Below are positions 44,901 to 54,200 of a DNA stretch of 64,000 nt, piece after piece. The notes under the pieces were generated by a model. That model made no database searches and was not told where the DNA came from. It worked only from the letters and a program-made list of their open reading frames with translations. How positions within the stretch are numbered: the first letter of the stretch is position 1; every line of letters starts with the position of its first letter. Both the position numbers and the translations under genes were made by a program. Location of the stretch: positions 60,677 through 124,676 of the forward strand of contig NZ_JANZXN010000009.1 of the NCBI RefSeq assembly GCF_025629245.1. The letters run 5' to 3'. Source of the DNA: Natronobiforma cellulositropha. GTDB lineage: Archaea > Halobacteriota > Halobacteria > Halobacteriales > Natrialbaceae.

Positions 44901-47900
44901 CGACCGAAACTTCTGCACCACTATCGATCGGCGACGTGGTAAACACCGCAGTCTTCGTCGCCTCGACTGTGTTTCCATCGACCAGCGTGACGGTAACCGT
45001 TGGATCTGCTCCACCGCCGTCAGGTAACTGGTCCGGCTTGACCGAGAGGTTGTACTCCGCCACTCGCCACCGATGGACTGGATAGCTATCGGTCGCGAGC
45101 CACTCGCCGTCGTCGTACGTGAGGTTGAGGCTCTGGGAAGCAACACCTGTCAGTTCGGAAGTACTCAAACCGATTGCGTTACTGGTTCCGTCCGTATCGA
45201 CACCGGTCGAGTCCGTGTCCCAGTATCCTACACCAATGGTATTTCCTGACGACGTCGTTCTCCCGGCCAATCCACCGACATGGATACTCTCGTTCTCGAT
45301 CGTCCCCACTGCAACTACCTCGTCAAGGTCCGCGTCGTTGAACCCAACTAGACCGCCAACCTCGTTGACGCCACTGACTGCTGCGTACGACGCTGACGTA
45401 CCCACACTGCCTCGATTGTTTCCGGCCAGTCCACCAATACGTTCGTTGCCGAGCACAGATCCGTCCACCCAAGAGCGTTCGACTCCACCCTCGAGGCGGC
45501 CGACCAGCCCACCGACTTCGTCCCCACCGGTGACCGAGACGTTCGCCAGCCCAACTCGTTCGACCGTCCCGTCGCCTCCAACCTCGCCGAACAGACCCAC
45601 ACGGTCTTGCCCAGTTCGGTCGACCGTCAGGCTCGAGATCACATGACCGTTCCCGTCGAAATGGCCAGTGAACGGGTCGTCTTCGCTACCGATCGGTTCG
45701 AACCCGGCACCGCCGTTCCAGGTGGCCGTCTCGCTCGCATTGAGTGTGTTCCGGAGTTCGTAATGGGCACTGCGGTTCCGATCGATCCACTGGAGTTCAC
45801 CGACCGTCGTGATCTGGAACGGCTCGTCTGCGGTCCCGTTTCCATCGAGTTCCGGAGTCAACTCGAGTTCGATGTCGTCCTTGTCGCCATCGACGACCAG
45901 CGTCTCGGTGGCGATGATCGTCGTGTTCTCGGACACTTTCGTCGCCCGTAGTTCGTACGCTTGGCCGCTGACCAGCCGCAACGCGAACTCGCCAGCCTGG
46001 TTCGTCAGAGTCTCGTTGGTCCCGGCGTTGGCGACCTCTCCTTCTGGGTGAGCCGCAACCGGTACGTTGGCCGCTGGCGTGTCTCCCCCGTCCAGTCCGT
46101 CGATAACCGTTCCGGCAATATCATTGAGTGCGATTACCTCAACCGTCGTACTCTCGTTGACTTCCTGTCCGTGGCGGGTACTCGAAATCTCGAGGGTCGT
46201 GTTCCCCTCGAGACTCGAAGAGATGAGGTCGGTGAACGTGACCGTCTCGATTGCGTTACTTCCTAACTCGATCGAAGTACTGTTCTGGACGACTCCGTCG
46301 ATCCGGAGCGTGACGTTCTGGGTCGAGGTTGCGGGCCCGTCGTTGCTGATCGTGGTACTCACCGTCAGGAGTTCGTCGTGACCGATGATAGCGGGACTGT
46401 CGATAGCACCGACCTCGATGTTAGTTCCGTCCTCGACCGTGAGGGTAAACACCTGCCAGTCGTCCTCACTCGAGATGTTCATCTCGTGTGGCCCGAGCGG
46501 GTGGTCGTCGGGGACCGTGACCTCGAAAGTAACTTCCACAGTCGCGTTGTCGCCGGAGAGAGTCCGCTCGATGGTGTCTTCTTCTATCTCGAGGTCGCCT
46601 TCTGCTTCGAGCGTGATGTTTTTCGTCGCGTTCGCTGGACCGGTGTTGGTGACGTTGGTGGTGACCTCGAACGACTCACCCTGTCTGCTGGTCTTGTTAT
46701 CGACCGGCTCAAACTGGAAGTCGGAGCCGTCTTCGACGGTAAGGGTAAACACCTGTGAATCATCCTCGCTCGAAATGTTCACCTCCAGTGTCCCAGTGGG
46801 GTGATCATCCGGGATTTCGAGTGTGTAGCTCACCTGTGCAGAGCCGTTGTTTCCGAAGAGGGTCTGCTCGATGGTTTCTTCCCCTACAATATTGAGGTCA
46901 CCTTCTGCTTCGAGCGTGATGTTTTTCGTCGCGTTCGCCGGACCGGTGTTGGTGACGTTGGTGGTGACCTCGAACGATTCGCCCTGTCTGCTGGTCTTGT
47001 TCTCAATCGGATCTATTTGGAACGATGACCCCTCCGAAATCTCGACAGTAAATGTCTGCGAAGTGCCGTGACTGGCACTATTAACAAGTATCTCCTTCTG
47101 TTCGGTCTCTGCATCGTCCGGTACTAAATACTTGAAAGACAGTCTTTCCGTACTACCTTTGTTTACTGTGACGTTTTCTTTAACCACTTCGCCGTCACCG
47201 TCTGTCGCGATCGTCGTTGCATCGAGCCAGATATCATCTGTTCCGCTTGCAGTCCCCGTATTCGTCACATTCGCAATCACGGTGAGTGTCTCACCCTGCA
47301 TAACCGAGTCGTTAGAGGCGTTCTCGTCGATCTCGAGGTCGAAACTCGAGCCGTCCTCGACGCTCACGTTCCTCGTCGCGGTCTCGTTCGCACTCGAGAC
47401 GCTGATCGGCGTCTCACCGATGGACGTGTTCGATGGGACGTTGTAGACGAACTCGAGCATCTCGGCGTCGTCGGCCGCTCCGTCGGGGTCGAGGGTAACG
47501 GACCTCGAGCCGACGGTCTCACCGTCGAAACTGAAGTCGATCGACTGGGTGCCTTCGACCTCGCCGCGGTTTTCGATGGTCGCGAAGACGGTGAGTTCCT
47601 GGCCCTGTTTCACCGACTCATTTGTCCCCTCGTCGATCGTCACCGAGAAGTTCGCTGGACGGAGCACTCTCGCCTCCGTCGTCTCCTCGTCTCCATCGGC
47701 TTCGACCACGATGTCGACCGGCCCGGGTTCGAGAGATTCCGTCTCGAGTACGACTGTCGTCGAGACCGTTTCACTTCCTGGCACCGTCACCGATTCCGTG
47801 TTCTCGACGCTCTCGACGGTCGCGGTGACGTCGGCTGTCGCGTTAACGTCACCGTCGTTCGTAATTCCGACCTGTACCTCGAGTGGCTCACCCTGTGTGA

Positions 47901-49293
47901 CGTTGTCGGTCCCGACGGAGGTGATTGAGAGGTTCGCTGGCTCGAGCACCTGAACGGTCGCACTCGCGTCTGTATCCTCGCTCGAGAGGAGCACGGTCAC
48001 GTTGTCTCCACTGTGTTCGTCCGTCTCGTCCCAGGTGAGTTCGACCGTCTGATCGGCATTACCATCGAGAGTGCTATTCGTCGTATCGACCTCCTCGCCG
48101 TCGACCTCGAGGGTCACCGCCTGCCTGTCGCCGTCGGCGGTTCCGGTGTTGTTGATCAGCGCCTCGACGGTGAGTGACTCGCCGCCGACGACGGTGTCGT
48201 TGACGGTGAGATCCTCGACCGCGTAGAACGCACTGCTGTGGATGGTAGCGTTCGTGGTTTTCGTCTCTCCATCGACATCGACCTCCACGGTTACCTCACC
48301 CGGTTCGATACCAGTTGTCTCGAGGTCGATCGATGCCGTCTTCGTTTCGCTCGGCTCGAGGTCGACCTCCTCCGTATTCTCGTTGTCTCCGAGAGTGGCG
48401 TTGATGCGCGCCGTGCCGTTGACATCACCGGTGTTCGTGACCGTGGCGTTCACCGTCAACGTCTCCCCCTGTGTGACGTTGTCGGCCTCGAGCGCGTCGA
48501 TCTCGTAGCTGGCTTCCGTCAACACGGTCGCCGTCTCGGTCGCGCTGTCGTCCTCACTCGAGACGGTCACGTTGAAACTACCAGCCTCGGCGTTCTCGAG
48601 TGTCAACTCGGTCGTTGTGTTGTCCTCACCATCGAGGGTGATGTCTGTATCGTCGACTTCCGCACCCGTATCGTCTCGCGTGAGAGTCACCGTCTGGGTC
48701 GCCGTCTCGTCGCCGACGTTCTCCACGAAGGCGGTCACGACGAGGTCCTCACCCTCGACCGGTTCGTTCACGTCGTCAATCGAGACCATGAACTCGGCTT
48801 CGGCGTTCACCTCGACCGGGGCTGAGTCGTCGTCGTCACCGGTCGTCAGACCGACCTCGAGCGTGCCACGGTCGCTCTCGCTCGTCTCGTAGGTGAGCGT
48901 GCCGGAAGTCGTCTCGCTCTGATTGAGGAAGACGTCCGTGTCGCTCGACTTCACCTCGCCGTCGACGGTGAGGTGGATGTCTCGCGTGCTATTTTCCGTC
49001 CCGGTATTGTTGATCTCGTAGGAGACGGTGATCGTCTCGCCGACGAGGACGCTCTCGTCGACGTCGAAGTCGGTAATCGAGAAGTTCGCGTCGTCGCTGT
49101 CGGCCAGTACGCCGACGGGTCCGCCGAGGACGAGTCCGCCGAGGAGGACGACCGACAGCGCGAGGACGAGCGTCAGTGCACTCGAGAACGACCGGCGGTC
49201 GGCGGCGGCGCTACCGAGCGAGAATATACGTGAACTCGGGTCGCCGGCGGTGTGTGTGCGGTGCTCGAGACGTGTGTGCCCGTCCGTACTCAT
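38995..49293 (-). CDS. Giant surface protein (CARDB, GLUG, Ig-like) with cytoplasmic MBL-fold domain
   Basis: A 3432-residue protein. A signal-peptide-like segment (about 35-64: LTLVLALSVVLLGGLVLGG) is followed by about ten CARDB-type repeats ('VTQGETLTVNATVTNTGD' style, to about residue 1050), then three carboxypeptidase-regulatory/GLUG blocks (GFEPIG, FDGNGHVI, VGLFG, GGLVG motifs; nt 46130-42720), then Ig-like repeats (nt 42470-41200), a Pro/Glu linker, a PGF-pre-PGF-like domain (nt about 41100-40570) and one more CARDB. A single membrane helix follows (FWYLFAVFLVSMVALG, nt about 40225-40290). The last roughly 410 residues should be cytoplasmic: a Cna-B-like domain and a UlaG-like metallo-beta-lactamase fold (LEWLGHASVRI, DVVLVSHDDRDHYD, TIAFPADTDF, VIPIHYDTF). 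Many N-x-S/T sites suggest glycosylation. Likely an adhesin or surface sensor. Confidence 0.8.
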   Translation of the reverse strand: MSTDGHTRLEHRTHTAGDPSSRIFSLGSAAADRRSFSSALTLVLALSVVLLGGLVLGGPVGVLADSDDANFSITDFDVDESVLVGETITVSYEINNTGTENSTRDIHLTVDGEVKSSDTDVFLNQSETTSGTLTYETSESDRGTLEVGLTTGDDDDSAPVEVNAEAEFMVSIDDVNEPVEGEDLVVTAFVENVGDETATQTVTLTRDDTGAEVDDTDITLDGEDNTTTELTLENAEAGSFNVTVSSEDDSATETATVLTEASYEIDALEADNVTQGETLTVNATVTNTGDVNGTARINATLGDNENTEEVDLEPSETKTASIDLETTGIEPGEVTVEVDVDGETKTTNATIHSSAFYAVEDLTVNDTVVGGESLTVEALINNTGTADGDRQAVTLEVDGEEVDTTNSTLDGNADQTVELTWDETDEHSGDNVTVLLSSEDTDASATVQVLEPANLSITSVGTDNVTQGEPLEVQVGITNDGDVNATADVTATVESVENTESVTVPGSETVSTTVVLETESLEPGPVDIVVEADGDEETTEARVLRPANFSVTIDEGTNESVKQGQELTVFATIENRGEVEGTQSIDFSFDGETVGSRSVTLDPDGAADDAEMLEFVYNVPSNTSIGETPISVSSANETATRNVSVEDGSSFDLEIDENASNDSVMQGETLTVIANVTNTGTASGTDDIWLDATTIATDGDGEVVKENVTVNKGSTERLSFKYLVPDDAETEQKEILVNSASHGTSQTFTVEISEGSSFQIDPIENKTSRQGESFEVTTNVTNTGPANATKNITLEAEGDLNIVGEETIEQTLFGNNGSAQVSYTLEIPDDHPTGTLEVNISSEDDSQVFTLTVEDGSDFQFEPVDNKTSRQGESFEVTTNVTNTGPANATKNITLEAEGDLEIEEDTIERTLSGDNATVEVTFEVTVPDDHPLGPHEMNISSEDDWQVFTLTVEDGTNIEVGAIDSPAIIGHDELLTVSTTISNDGPATSTQNVTLRIDGVVQNSTSIELGSNAIETVTFTDLISSSLEGNTTLEISSTRHGQEVNESTTVEVIALNDIAGTVIDGLDGGDTPAANVPVAAHPEGEVANAGTNETLTNQAGEFALRLVSGQAYELRATKVSENTTIIATETLVVDGDKDDIELELTPELDGNGTADEPFQITTVGELQWIDRNRSAHYELRNTLNASETATWNGGAGFEPIGSEDDPFTGHFDGNGHVISSLTVDRTGQDRVGLFGEVGGDGTVERVGLANVSVTGGDEVGGLVGRLEGGVERSWVDGSVLGNERIGGLAGNNRGSVGTSASYAAVSGVNEVGGLVGFNDADLDEVVAVGTIENESIHVGGLAGRTTSSGNTIGVGYWDTDSTGVDTDGTSNAIGLSTSELTGVASQSLNLTYDDGEWLATDSYPVHRWRVAEYNLSVKPDQLPDGGGADPTVTVTLVDGNTVEATKTAVFTTSPIDSGAEVSVDEETKRINSTTAGSLTVTAADEFEYFDDSVEITVLDPAEFEVKVTAFAENIRVGDEFSVTVTVNNTVADRDEKDVELKFPDGEGGLQIVAAENLNLGPDEKRENITLTWTVDDALESGTYDVEVATDDDSETFEVEVYGLQSVTGVVTDELAGETPAGVEVEATPRDGSVSTDVGTLSTETDSSGQYALQLIDGVEYNLTATRTATEGTTLVDHKPVAVDGSTEVDFSLAPEFDGDGTSDAPFEISNVYELQGVASNLSAHYTVVEDIDASETALWNDGDGFEPVGNESVPFEGAIEGNGHVISNLTIDRNTTQNVGLFGVVGEHASVESLVLENVNVSGSSQVGAIAGESHGDIRLVGTSGDVSGNNNVVGGIIGKQEEGGTLEMSYAQVNVSGANWVGGVAGENLGTVEEVYAAGTVTAEGGNNIGGIAGDNFEDITTAYWDKDVSGFDESDDGETPLSTDEMTGSAVVESMNLSFYESWIPTDGYPALSHQSALEGTGEADDPYRITSARDLQEVLLAPDKHYELQNDIDASATADWDGSGFEPIGNEGRAFTGTFDGNGSVIDGLVIDRDDEYVGLFGVIGSGGTVENVRLADASIDGPDTVGGIAGKNHGTIYAVGVSGSVGPSNENTNGRTAGGIAGVNDGTIEQSYVSASVSGSQAGGLVGGDPKTLRNSYWNEEIATDISSDSNATTTDEVTGSSALGLGLDFEGTWAAFDDEEPRLADEVEDVTVEFEDQVILPGSSTNATVEVTLRDGISTTATETARYSASPPENVTIDEYGGGRVDGVLSGEVLIEAAVGNVTGQKFLEINTKPEITEFTAENTINRTVAVSFQSSLPLENITASVTRTHYLNGTVPSDEPTQNLTEFSETRLGDNYVYTTTFDGDEEGRYNVTLEEAVAGPESEDGAESNSSTVILDDSLPAISSFEVTNPVLQQINISFQSDRPLEQIVVDIEADDGSDERTLTDFHERDNGDGTYLYTKAIDGHEAEYNVTLRHAEDADGNDGAFDQSREIDLGTEPPEISDFVAENIADPYVAISFTSEWRLEEIEVAVQRDGETIGSVDEDDASFSETEIGGRYEYSVVYDTENDDADGERAYVFTLVQAIDGDDADGAIPSQHTETVVVDPELPVITAYEVANPDAQNVTISFRSDESLTEIEAIVSGAENATLTEANFTATVDEWEWDTRTYTATYVGGSSGEYTVTLERAINEGDHNGASGQVGIVSIESGGGGAPVMPMPPLEPEPETPEETAPTPPDVDESSVDIGLETPDRSAISVRNASAGEAVRIDPSEQHPLAVLSELERSSVRALSITLNEDVEALDIGVSGYESADALLEAGGDEETNRWVESFQAETRSLDLGYLVLEYAFDPALAEGATVEYAVEREVLEEAGTGPEHVSLYRLEDEGWTELQTEFVGEDARSYWFESESPGLSAFAIGANAPIFEIGEVEFPDGEYHLGDTITVSALVTNVGSLEGNFTGELRLGGTAVETESVVLSPGTEETVTFETTLEDEGSVDLAVNEALAGTVTVIDDSLPTEFWYLFAVFLVSMVALGRFVSGLDPGDEFEVVEDVPGRTLAVTVENQDGERLGGASVHLERLEDGRARSRTGARTQWALRHGTEDFGREPALDTTAVSATLVGHASLAAQAVADEIEAVRRARWDARMAAEERGEDEPATLDAVGIADESDPGYHGETDEDGTVTFENLEAGTYAISSTHGKTVAGDAVDLDDDRALTLALDEHVIVHDDVRLEWLGHASVRIEAADGTVIYLDPWGTALDENPVTADVVLVSHDDRDHYDPAAVEAVSGPETMVGIYEGVDTSALSMDREVVSLPYDGVTVVGGVYVRAIPAYNDPNGNHVDDHGRPFHGERDGIGFVLTVGETTIAFPADTDFLPHHGSLSADVFLPPIGGQYTMDRHGAAAFARSLEPELVIPIHYDTFEAIEADPAAFAAELADDDVTVVVTDPSP
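46433..47038 (-). repeat. Tandem duplication of one 101-codon CARDB unit
   Basis: Two adjacent units share NKTSRQGESFEVTTNVTNTG and the following ANATKNITLEAEGDL. The DNA is almost identical over about 100 bases (for example from 46598 and from 46901), with a period of exactly 303 bases. This is the most recent duplication in the repeat array. Confidence 0.8.
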
Positions 49294-49619
49294 CCTTGTC
49301 GCTCCGCGCTCGCGTGCCGTCGCTCCTGCCCGCTCTCAGTTCTCGGTGACGTCCCCCGTTCGTTCGTGTACGCCGCTCCGGTATTCCGCCGGACAGCAGC
49401 TACCACTCGCGGCGGTCTGACGGCGTGGCCGATGACGTTTTCCCCCCCAGACGAGACTCGGTTCGTCCGGTCGACGACAGCAATCATACACTCTATCTGC
49501 AGTGAGGTTACAATAATCTAACTAACTCTTCTCGCCCGTGCAGAAAACCCTTCGAACCGGAACACCGCCCGCCGGTTCACGCACAGTTTAAGGCTCCCGG
49601 TGCTGAGCGAACATCCATG
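49294..49619. other. Divergent promoter region of the giant surface protein
   Basis: 326 bases containing an AT-rich core (TTACAATAATCTAACTAAC at 49508-49526) that could hold promoters for both directions. TTTAAGG at 49587-49593 is about 27 bases before the next plus-strand start, a normal leaderless TATA position. No gene is seen. Confidence 0.5.
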
Positions 49620-50171
49620 ATGGCGACGACGCACGTGTTCGCCGCGCTGGCAGTCGTCACTCCGGCCGCCGTCGTCGTCCCGGAACTCGCCCCCGCCCTC
49701 GCCGCCGGTGCGCTCGTCGGTGGCCTGGCACCCGACCTCGACCTCGTCCTCGAGCACCGCCGAACGCTCCACTTCCCGCTCCTCGGTGGCCCGCTCGCGC
49801 TGTTCGCGGCCGCCCTCGCCGTCGTCACTCCCTCGAGCGCGACCGCCTTCCTCGCTGCCGTCGCTCTCGCCGCGTGGCTCCACGCGATGAGCGACGCCCT
49901 CGGCGGTGGTCCCGAGATGGACCCCTGGAGCGCCACCTCCGAGCGCGCGGTCTACGACCACCTGCGCGGCCGCTGGCTCCGCCCGCGTCGGTGGATCAGA
50001 TACGACGGCTCACCCGAAGACGCCGCCCTCGCCGTCTCACTGGCCGTCCCCGCCGTCGTCGTCTTCGACGGCTGGGTGCGCGCCGTCGTCGTCGCCGGCG
50101 TCGCCGTCTCGCTCTGTTACGCGCTCGTCCGCCGGCGCATCGTCGAGTGGACGCCCGAGTGGCTCGAGTGA
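49620..50171 (+). CDS. Membrane-bound metal-dependent hydrolase-like protein (DUF457/YdjM type)
   Basis: A 183-residue integral membrane protein. It shows THVFAALAVVTPAAVV, GALVGGLAPDLDLVLEHRRT with LHFPLLGGPLALF, and WLHAMSDALGGGPEM. The conserved H, PDLD, HR..H and H..SD residues are the putative metal ligands of this family, with helices between them. Real substrates of the family are not known. It is preceded by a TATA-like element. Confidence 0.75.
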   Translation: MATTHVFAALAVVTPAAVVVPELAPALAAGALVGGLAPDLDLVLEHRRTLHFPLLGGPLALFAAALAVVTPSSATAFLAAVALAAWLHAMSDALGGGPEMDPWSATSERAVYDHLRGRWLRPRRWIRYDGSPEDAALAVSLAVPAVVVFDGWVRAVVVAGVAVSLCYALVRRRIVEWTPEWLE

Positions 50172-50212
50172 CGAGTCGCAACGCTGATGGCGGGTCTCTG
50201 TGACTCCTCGGT

Positions 50213-50692
50213 ATGGTCGACATTCTCGTCTCCCGTATCGTCCACCTGGTGTTCGCCGCCCTCTGGGCGGGCAGCGTCTGTTACGTCGCGTTCGTCGTCC
50301 TCCCGCTCGCCAGAGACGGCGCGTTCAACACGACGAAACCGCTCGAGGTGATGTCCGGGAAACTGACCACCCTCTCGCGGGCGAGCGCGGTCGTCTTGTT
50401 CCTCTCGGGCGGCCACCTGGCGGGAACCACCTACACCGTCGGCGACGGGGCTGGCCCGGGGCTGTTCACCTCGACGAACGGCCAGCTCGTGCTGGCGATG
50501 GTCGCCCTCTGGCTCGCCCTCGCCGTCCTCGTCGAGGTCGGCTCGAAACGTCTCCGGACGGGTCTCGACGGGAAGAAACTCCGTGAACCCGCCCACGAGG
50601 CGCTGCCGGTCTTTCGTGCGGCTGGCGTCGTCGCCATCGGCCTGCTCGTCGTCGCGGGCACGATCAGCGGCGGACTCGTCCGCTTCGTCTGA
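50213..50692 (+). CDS. CopD-like four-helix membrane protein
   Basis: A 159-residue protein with four predicted helices: VHLVFAALWAGSVCYVAFVVL (10-30), LSRASAVVLFLSGGHLAGTT (53-72), QLVLAMVALWLALAVLVEVG (91-110) and AGVVAIGLLVVAGTISGGLV (137-156). His10, Trp18 and the GGHLAG His resemble the CopD/YndB-type haem or copper-binding helices. Role in copper handling is only suggested by similarity. Confidence 0.7.
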   Translation: MVDILVSRIVHLVFAALWAGSVCYVAFVVLPLARDGAFNTTKPLEVMSGKLTTLSRASAVVLFLSGGHLAGTTYTVGDGAGPGLFTSTNGQLVLAMVALWLALAVLVEVGSKRLRTGLDGKKLREPAHEALPVFRAAGVVAIGLLVVAGTISGGLVRFV

Positions 50693-50761
50693 CCGCGTCT
50701 GTAATTATCAACTCTGAATATTTCTACGAAAGATACTTAGCCGGTTGCTGTAAGGTGATGC

Positions 50762-51199
50762 ATGATGATCAGGGGCAGAGACGTTGCCTTGCCACTGCTC
50801 GCGGTCGGCACGGCCGTCGTCGCAGGGTACGTCCTCCAGAGCGAGCGAGCGCGGGACGTCAGCGCCCGAACCAGAGCCGACATCGGCGCACGAGTCGTCG
50901 ACGCGAGCGACATTCCTACCGACGCGACCGTCGTCGACGTCTCGAGTCGCCGCCTGCGCGAACTGCCCGGCGTCCGACGCGCACTCGAGCGGGCGGTCCA
51001 CGTCGACGCACGTGACGAGTGGGCCAACGTCACGCTCGAGCGCACGGGTGCGTGGGACGTCGTCGACGCGCTCCGGCGGTCGTTGCCGTACTACGACGCC
51101 GACGGTACCGGCTACAACGGCGTCTACGTCCGCTACGGCGACCGGTTCGTCGTCCTCGACGCCATCGGCTGGGCGCGCGTCGAGGGACCGATCCAGTAA
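50762..51199 (+). CDS. Haloarchaeal hypothetical protein with N-terminal anchor
   Basis: A 145-residue protein. Residues 9-25 (ALPLLAVGTAVVAGYVL) form a membrane anchor or signal. The rest is a small soluble alpha/beta domain (DEWANVTLERTGAWDVVDAL, then YNGVYVRYGDRFVVLDAIGW). An AT-rich promoter stretch (TTATCAACTCTGAATATTTC) lies 30-60 bases upstream. The family looks haloarchaeal; function unknown. Confidence 0.65.
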   Translation: MMIRGRDVALPLLAVGTAVVAGYVLQSERARDVSARTRADIGARVVDASDIPTDATVVDVSSRRLRELPGVRRALERAVHVDARDEWANVTLERTGAWDVVDALRRSLPYYDADGTGYNGVYVRYGDRFVVLDAIGWARVEGPIQ

Positions 51200-51278
51200 C
51201 TTCACTGACTTTTATTTTCGCGAGAAAGTCTGTTCGGCCACAACATTCATCCGTTCGTTACTCGCCTATCACCCTAGC

Positions 51279-54200
51279 GTGCCGTCTCCACCGCCCCGAG
51301 TCGCCGTCTTCGACCCACAGCACTCACACCTGGGTCTCGAGTCCGTCGCCGTCGACCGGGTCCGCTCGGTACTCGATACCGTCGGTCTCGTCGCCGCGGG
51401 TGTCGACTGCGTCGTCGTCGAGGGAACGGACGGCCAGCAGGCGCTGGCGGCCATTTCGGCCGTCCGCTCGTTCGACGAGCAGGTGCCGGTCGTGCTCACG
51501 ACCGACCAACCCGACGGAGTGCTCGCCGCCGACGCAACCCGGGCGGGCGCCACCGAGTACGTCGTTCGTGGACGCTCCGACGGTCCCTCACTTTCCGCTC
51601 GCGTCGCCCGACTCACCGTCCCGCGTGCGCTCGTCGCGCTCGAGTCGGGTGCCGACTCCGGTCCCGACTCGCGCTCACCCGGCGGTGGAGAGGTTCGATA
51701 CGCCGTTCCCGAGACGGAGGAGTCGTCGGCCGCCGACGCCTCCCGTTTCGAACGGGATGCCCTCGAGCGCGTCCTCGCTCGGATCGACGACGCGTTCTTC
51801 GCGCTCGACGAGGAGTGGCGATTCACCTACGTCAACGACCGGGCGCTCGCGCTCGTCGACGGCCAGGAGCGGGACCTCCTCGGTGTGTCCATCTGGGAGG
51901 CGTTTCCCGACGCCGTCGGTACGGCGTTCGAGACGCAGTATCGACGCGCGATGGACACTCAGGAGCGCGTCACCTTCGAGGCGTACTCCTCGCCGCTGTC
52001 GGCCTGGTTCGAGGTGTCTGCGTACCCCTCGGAGACCGGTCTCTCGGTCGCCTTCTCCGACGTGACCGACCGAAAACGCGCCGAAGACGAGCGCCGCGAG
52101 CGCGAGGCGAAGTTCCGCCAGTTCACCGAACACCTCACCGAGGTCGTCTGGATGAGTTCGGTCGACATCGACGAGATTCACTACGTCAACCCCGCCTACG
52201 AACGGATCTGGGGGCGCTCTCGCGAGTCGATCTACGACGACCCGCTCTCGTTTCTCGACGGCATTCACCCCGACGACCGCGACCGCGTCGTCGAGACGAT
52301 TCCCCAGCGCGCCCGCGGGGAGTACGACGAGGAGTTTCGCGTCGTGCGCCCCGACGGGACGACTCGCTGGGTGCGCGACCGCGCCTACCCGATCACCGAC
52401 GAGGAGGGAACGGTCACCAGAGTCGTCGGCATCGCCGAGGACGTCACCGAGCGAAAACGCCTGCGCAGCGAACTCGAGACCTCGTTCAGCCGGATCACCG
52501 ACGCCTTCTACTCGCTGGACGACCGCTGGCGGTTCACCTACCTCAACCCGCGTGCGGCCGAACTGATGGGCGTCGACGCCGACGAGGTCGTCGGCGAGTG
52601 CCTCTGGGAGCGCTTCGAGTGGGCGATCGACCCGGCGTTCGAGGCGGCGTTCCGCCACGCGATGGCCCAGCAGGCCGTGACCACGTTCGAACACTACGTC
52701 GACCAGCCACTCGACGCCTGGTTCGAGATCAACGCCTACCCCTCCGAGACCGGTCTCTCGGTCTACTTCCGGGACGTCACCCAGCGACGGGAGCGCGAAG
52801 AGACCACCACCCAACTGCTCGAGACGACGCCCGCGCTCTTCGCCTGTGAGAACCGCTACGACGTCGCCGCGGTCGTCGTCGAAGCAGCGACGGAACTGTT
52901 CGGCTACGACGCCGTCTCGGTCCGCCTCCACGACGAGGAGACGGATACACTCGTCCTCGACGCGGCGACGCAATCGTGTCCCGAACTGACGGGTGGCGCA
53001 CCCCCCGTCGTCGTCGGTGAGGGCTACGCTGGCCGGGCGTTCGCCGACGGCGAACCGATCGTCGTCGACGACCTCGAACCGGACGCACTCATCGCCAGAT
53101 ACGGTCTCCGAAGCGCGATGTACGTCCCGCTCGCCGACGCGGGCGTCCTGACAGTTGGCTCACCACAGCCGGGGGCGTTCGACGAGGGCGACCTCCAGTT
53201 CGTTCGCCTGCTCACCACCAGCGCCGCCGCCGCCCTCGACGCCGCCGCCCGCCGCGAGTCCCTCCTCCGATACGAACAGGTGCTCGAGACCGTCGAGGGG
53301 ATGGTCTACGCCCTCGACGAGGCGGCGCGGTTCACCCTCGTCACCGAACCGTTCGCGGCCAGACTCGGCTACGAACGCGAGGACCTCCTCGGCGAACACG
53401 TCTCGCTCGTCGTCGACGACCGCGACAGAGAGCGCGCCACCGACCACGTCGAGCGGCTACTCGCCGACCCGGTACGGGAACGGGCGCCGCTCGAGGGAAC
53501 GCTTCACACCGCCGACGGCGACGAGTTCCCCGTCGAGGTCGACATCTCGTTACTGTCATCGGACGACTCGTTCCGTGGCACCGTCGGCGCCGTCCGTGAC
53601 ATCACCGAGCGCAAAGAGCGCGAGCGGTACCTCCAGGTGCTCAACCGCGTCCTCAGACACAACCTCCGAAACGACCTCACGGTCGTCATGGGCTATGCCG
53701 ACCAGCTCGAGTCCGCCGTCGACGACCCGACGCTCCGACGCGCAGCGGCCACACTCCGCGAGACCGCGACCGACCTCGCCGACCTGAGCGAGGACGCCAA
53801 ACGCCTCGAACAGACGCTCAGACGCGAGCGCGTCGGCCGCTCGAGCATCCCGCTATCGGGACTCGTCGCACGCGTCCTCGAAGACGCACCCGAGTCGTGG
53901 ACCGACGCCGCCATCGAGGTCGACGTTCCCGACGACCTGGTCGTCAGGGCCGGTGACCGCCTCTCGGTCGTCCTCTCTCACCTCGTCGACAACGCCGTCG
54001 AGCACGCCCGCAACGGCTCACCGACCGTCCGCGTCAGCGCGCGAGCCAGCGGGGACGCCGTCACCGTCGCGGTCGACGACGACGGACCCGGCATCCCCGA
54101 CCACGAACGCGAGGTCGTCACCGGCGAGCGGGACATCACGCAACTCTCACACGGTAGCGGTCTCGGTCTCTGGCTCGTCTACTGGACCGTCGACGCCTAC

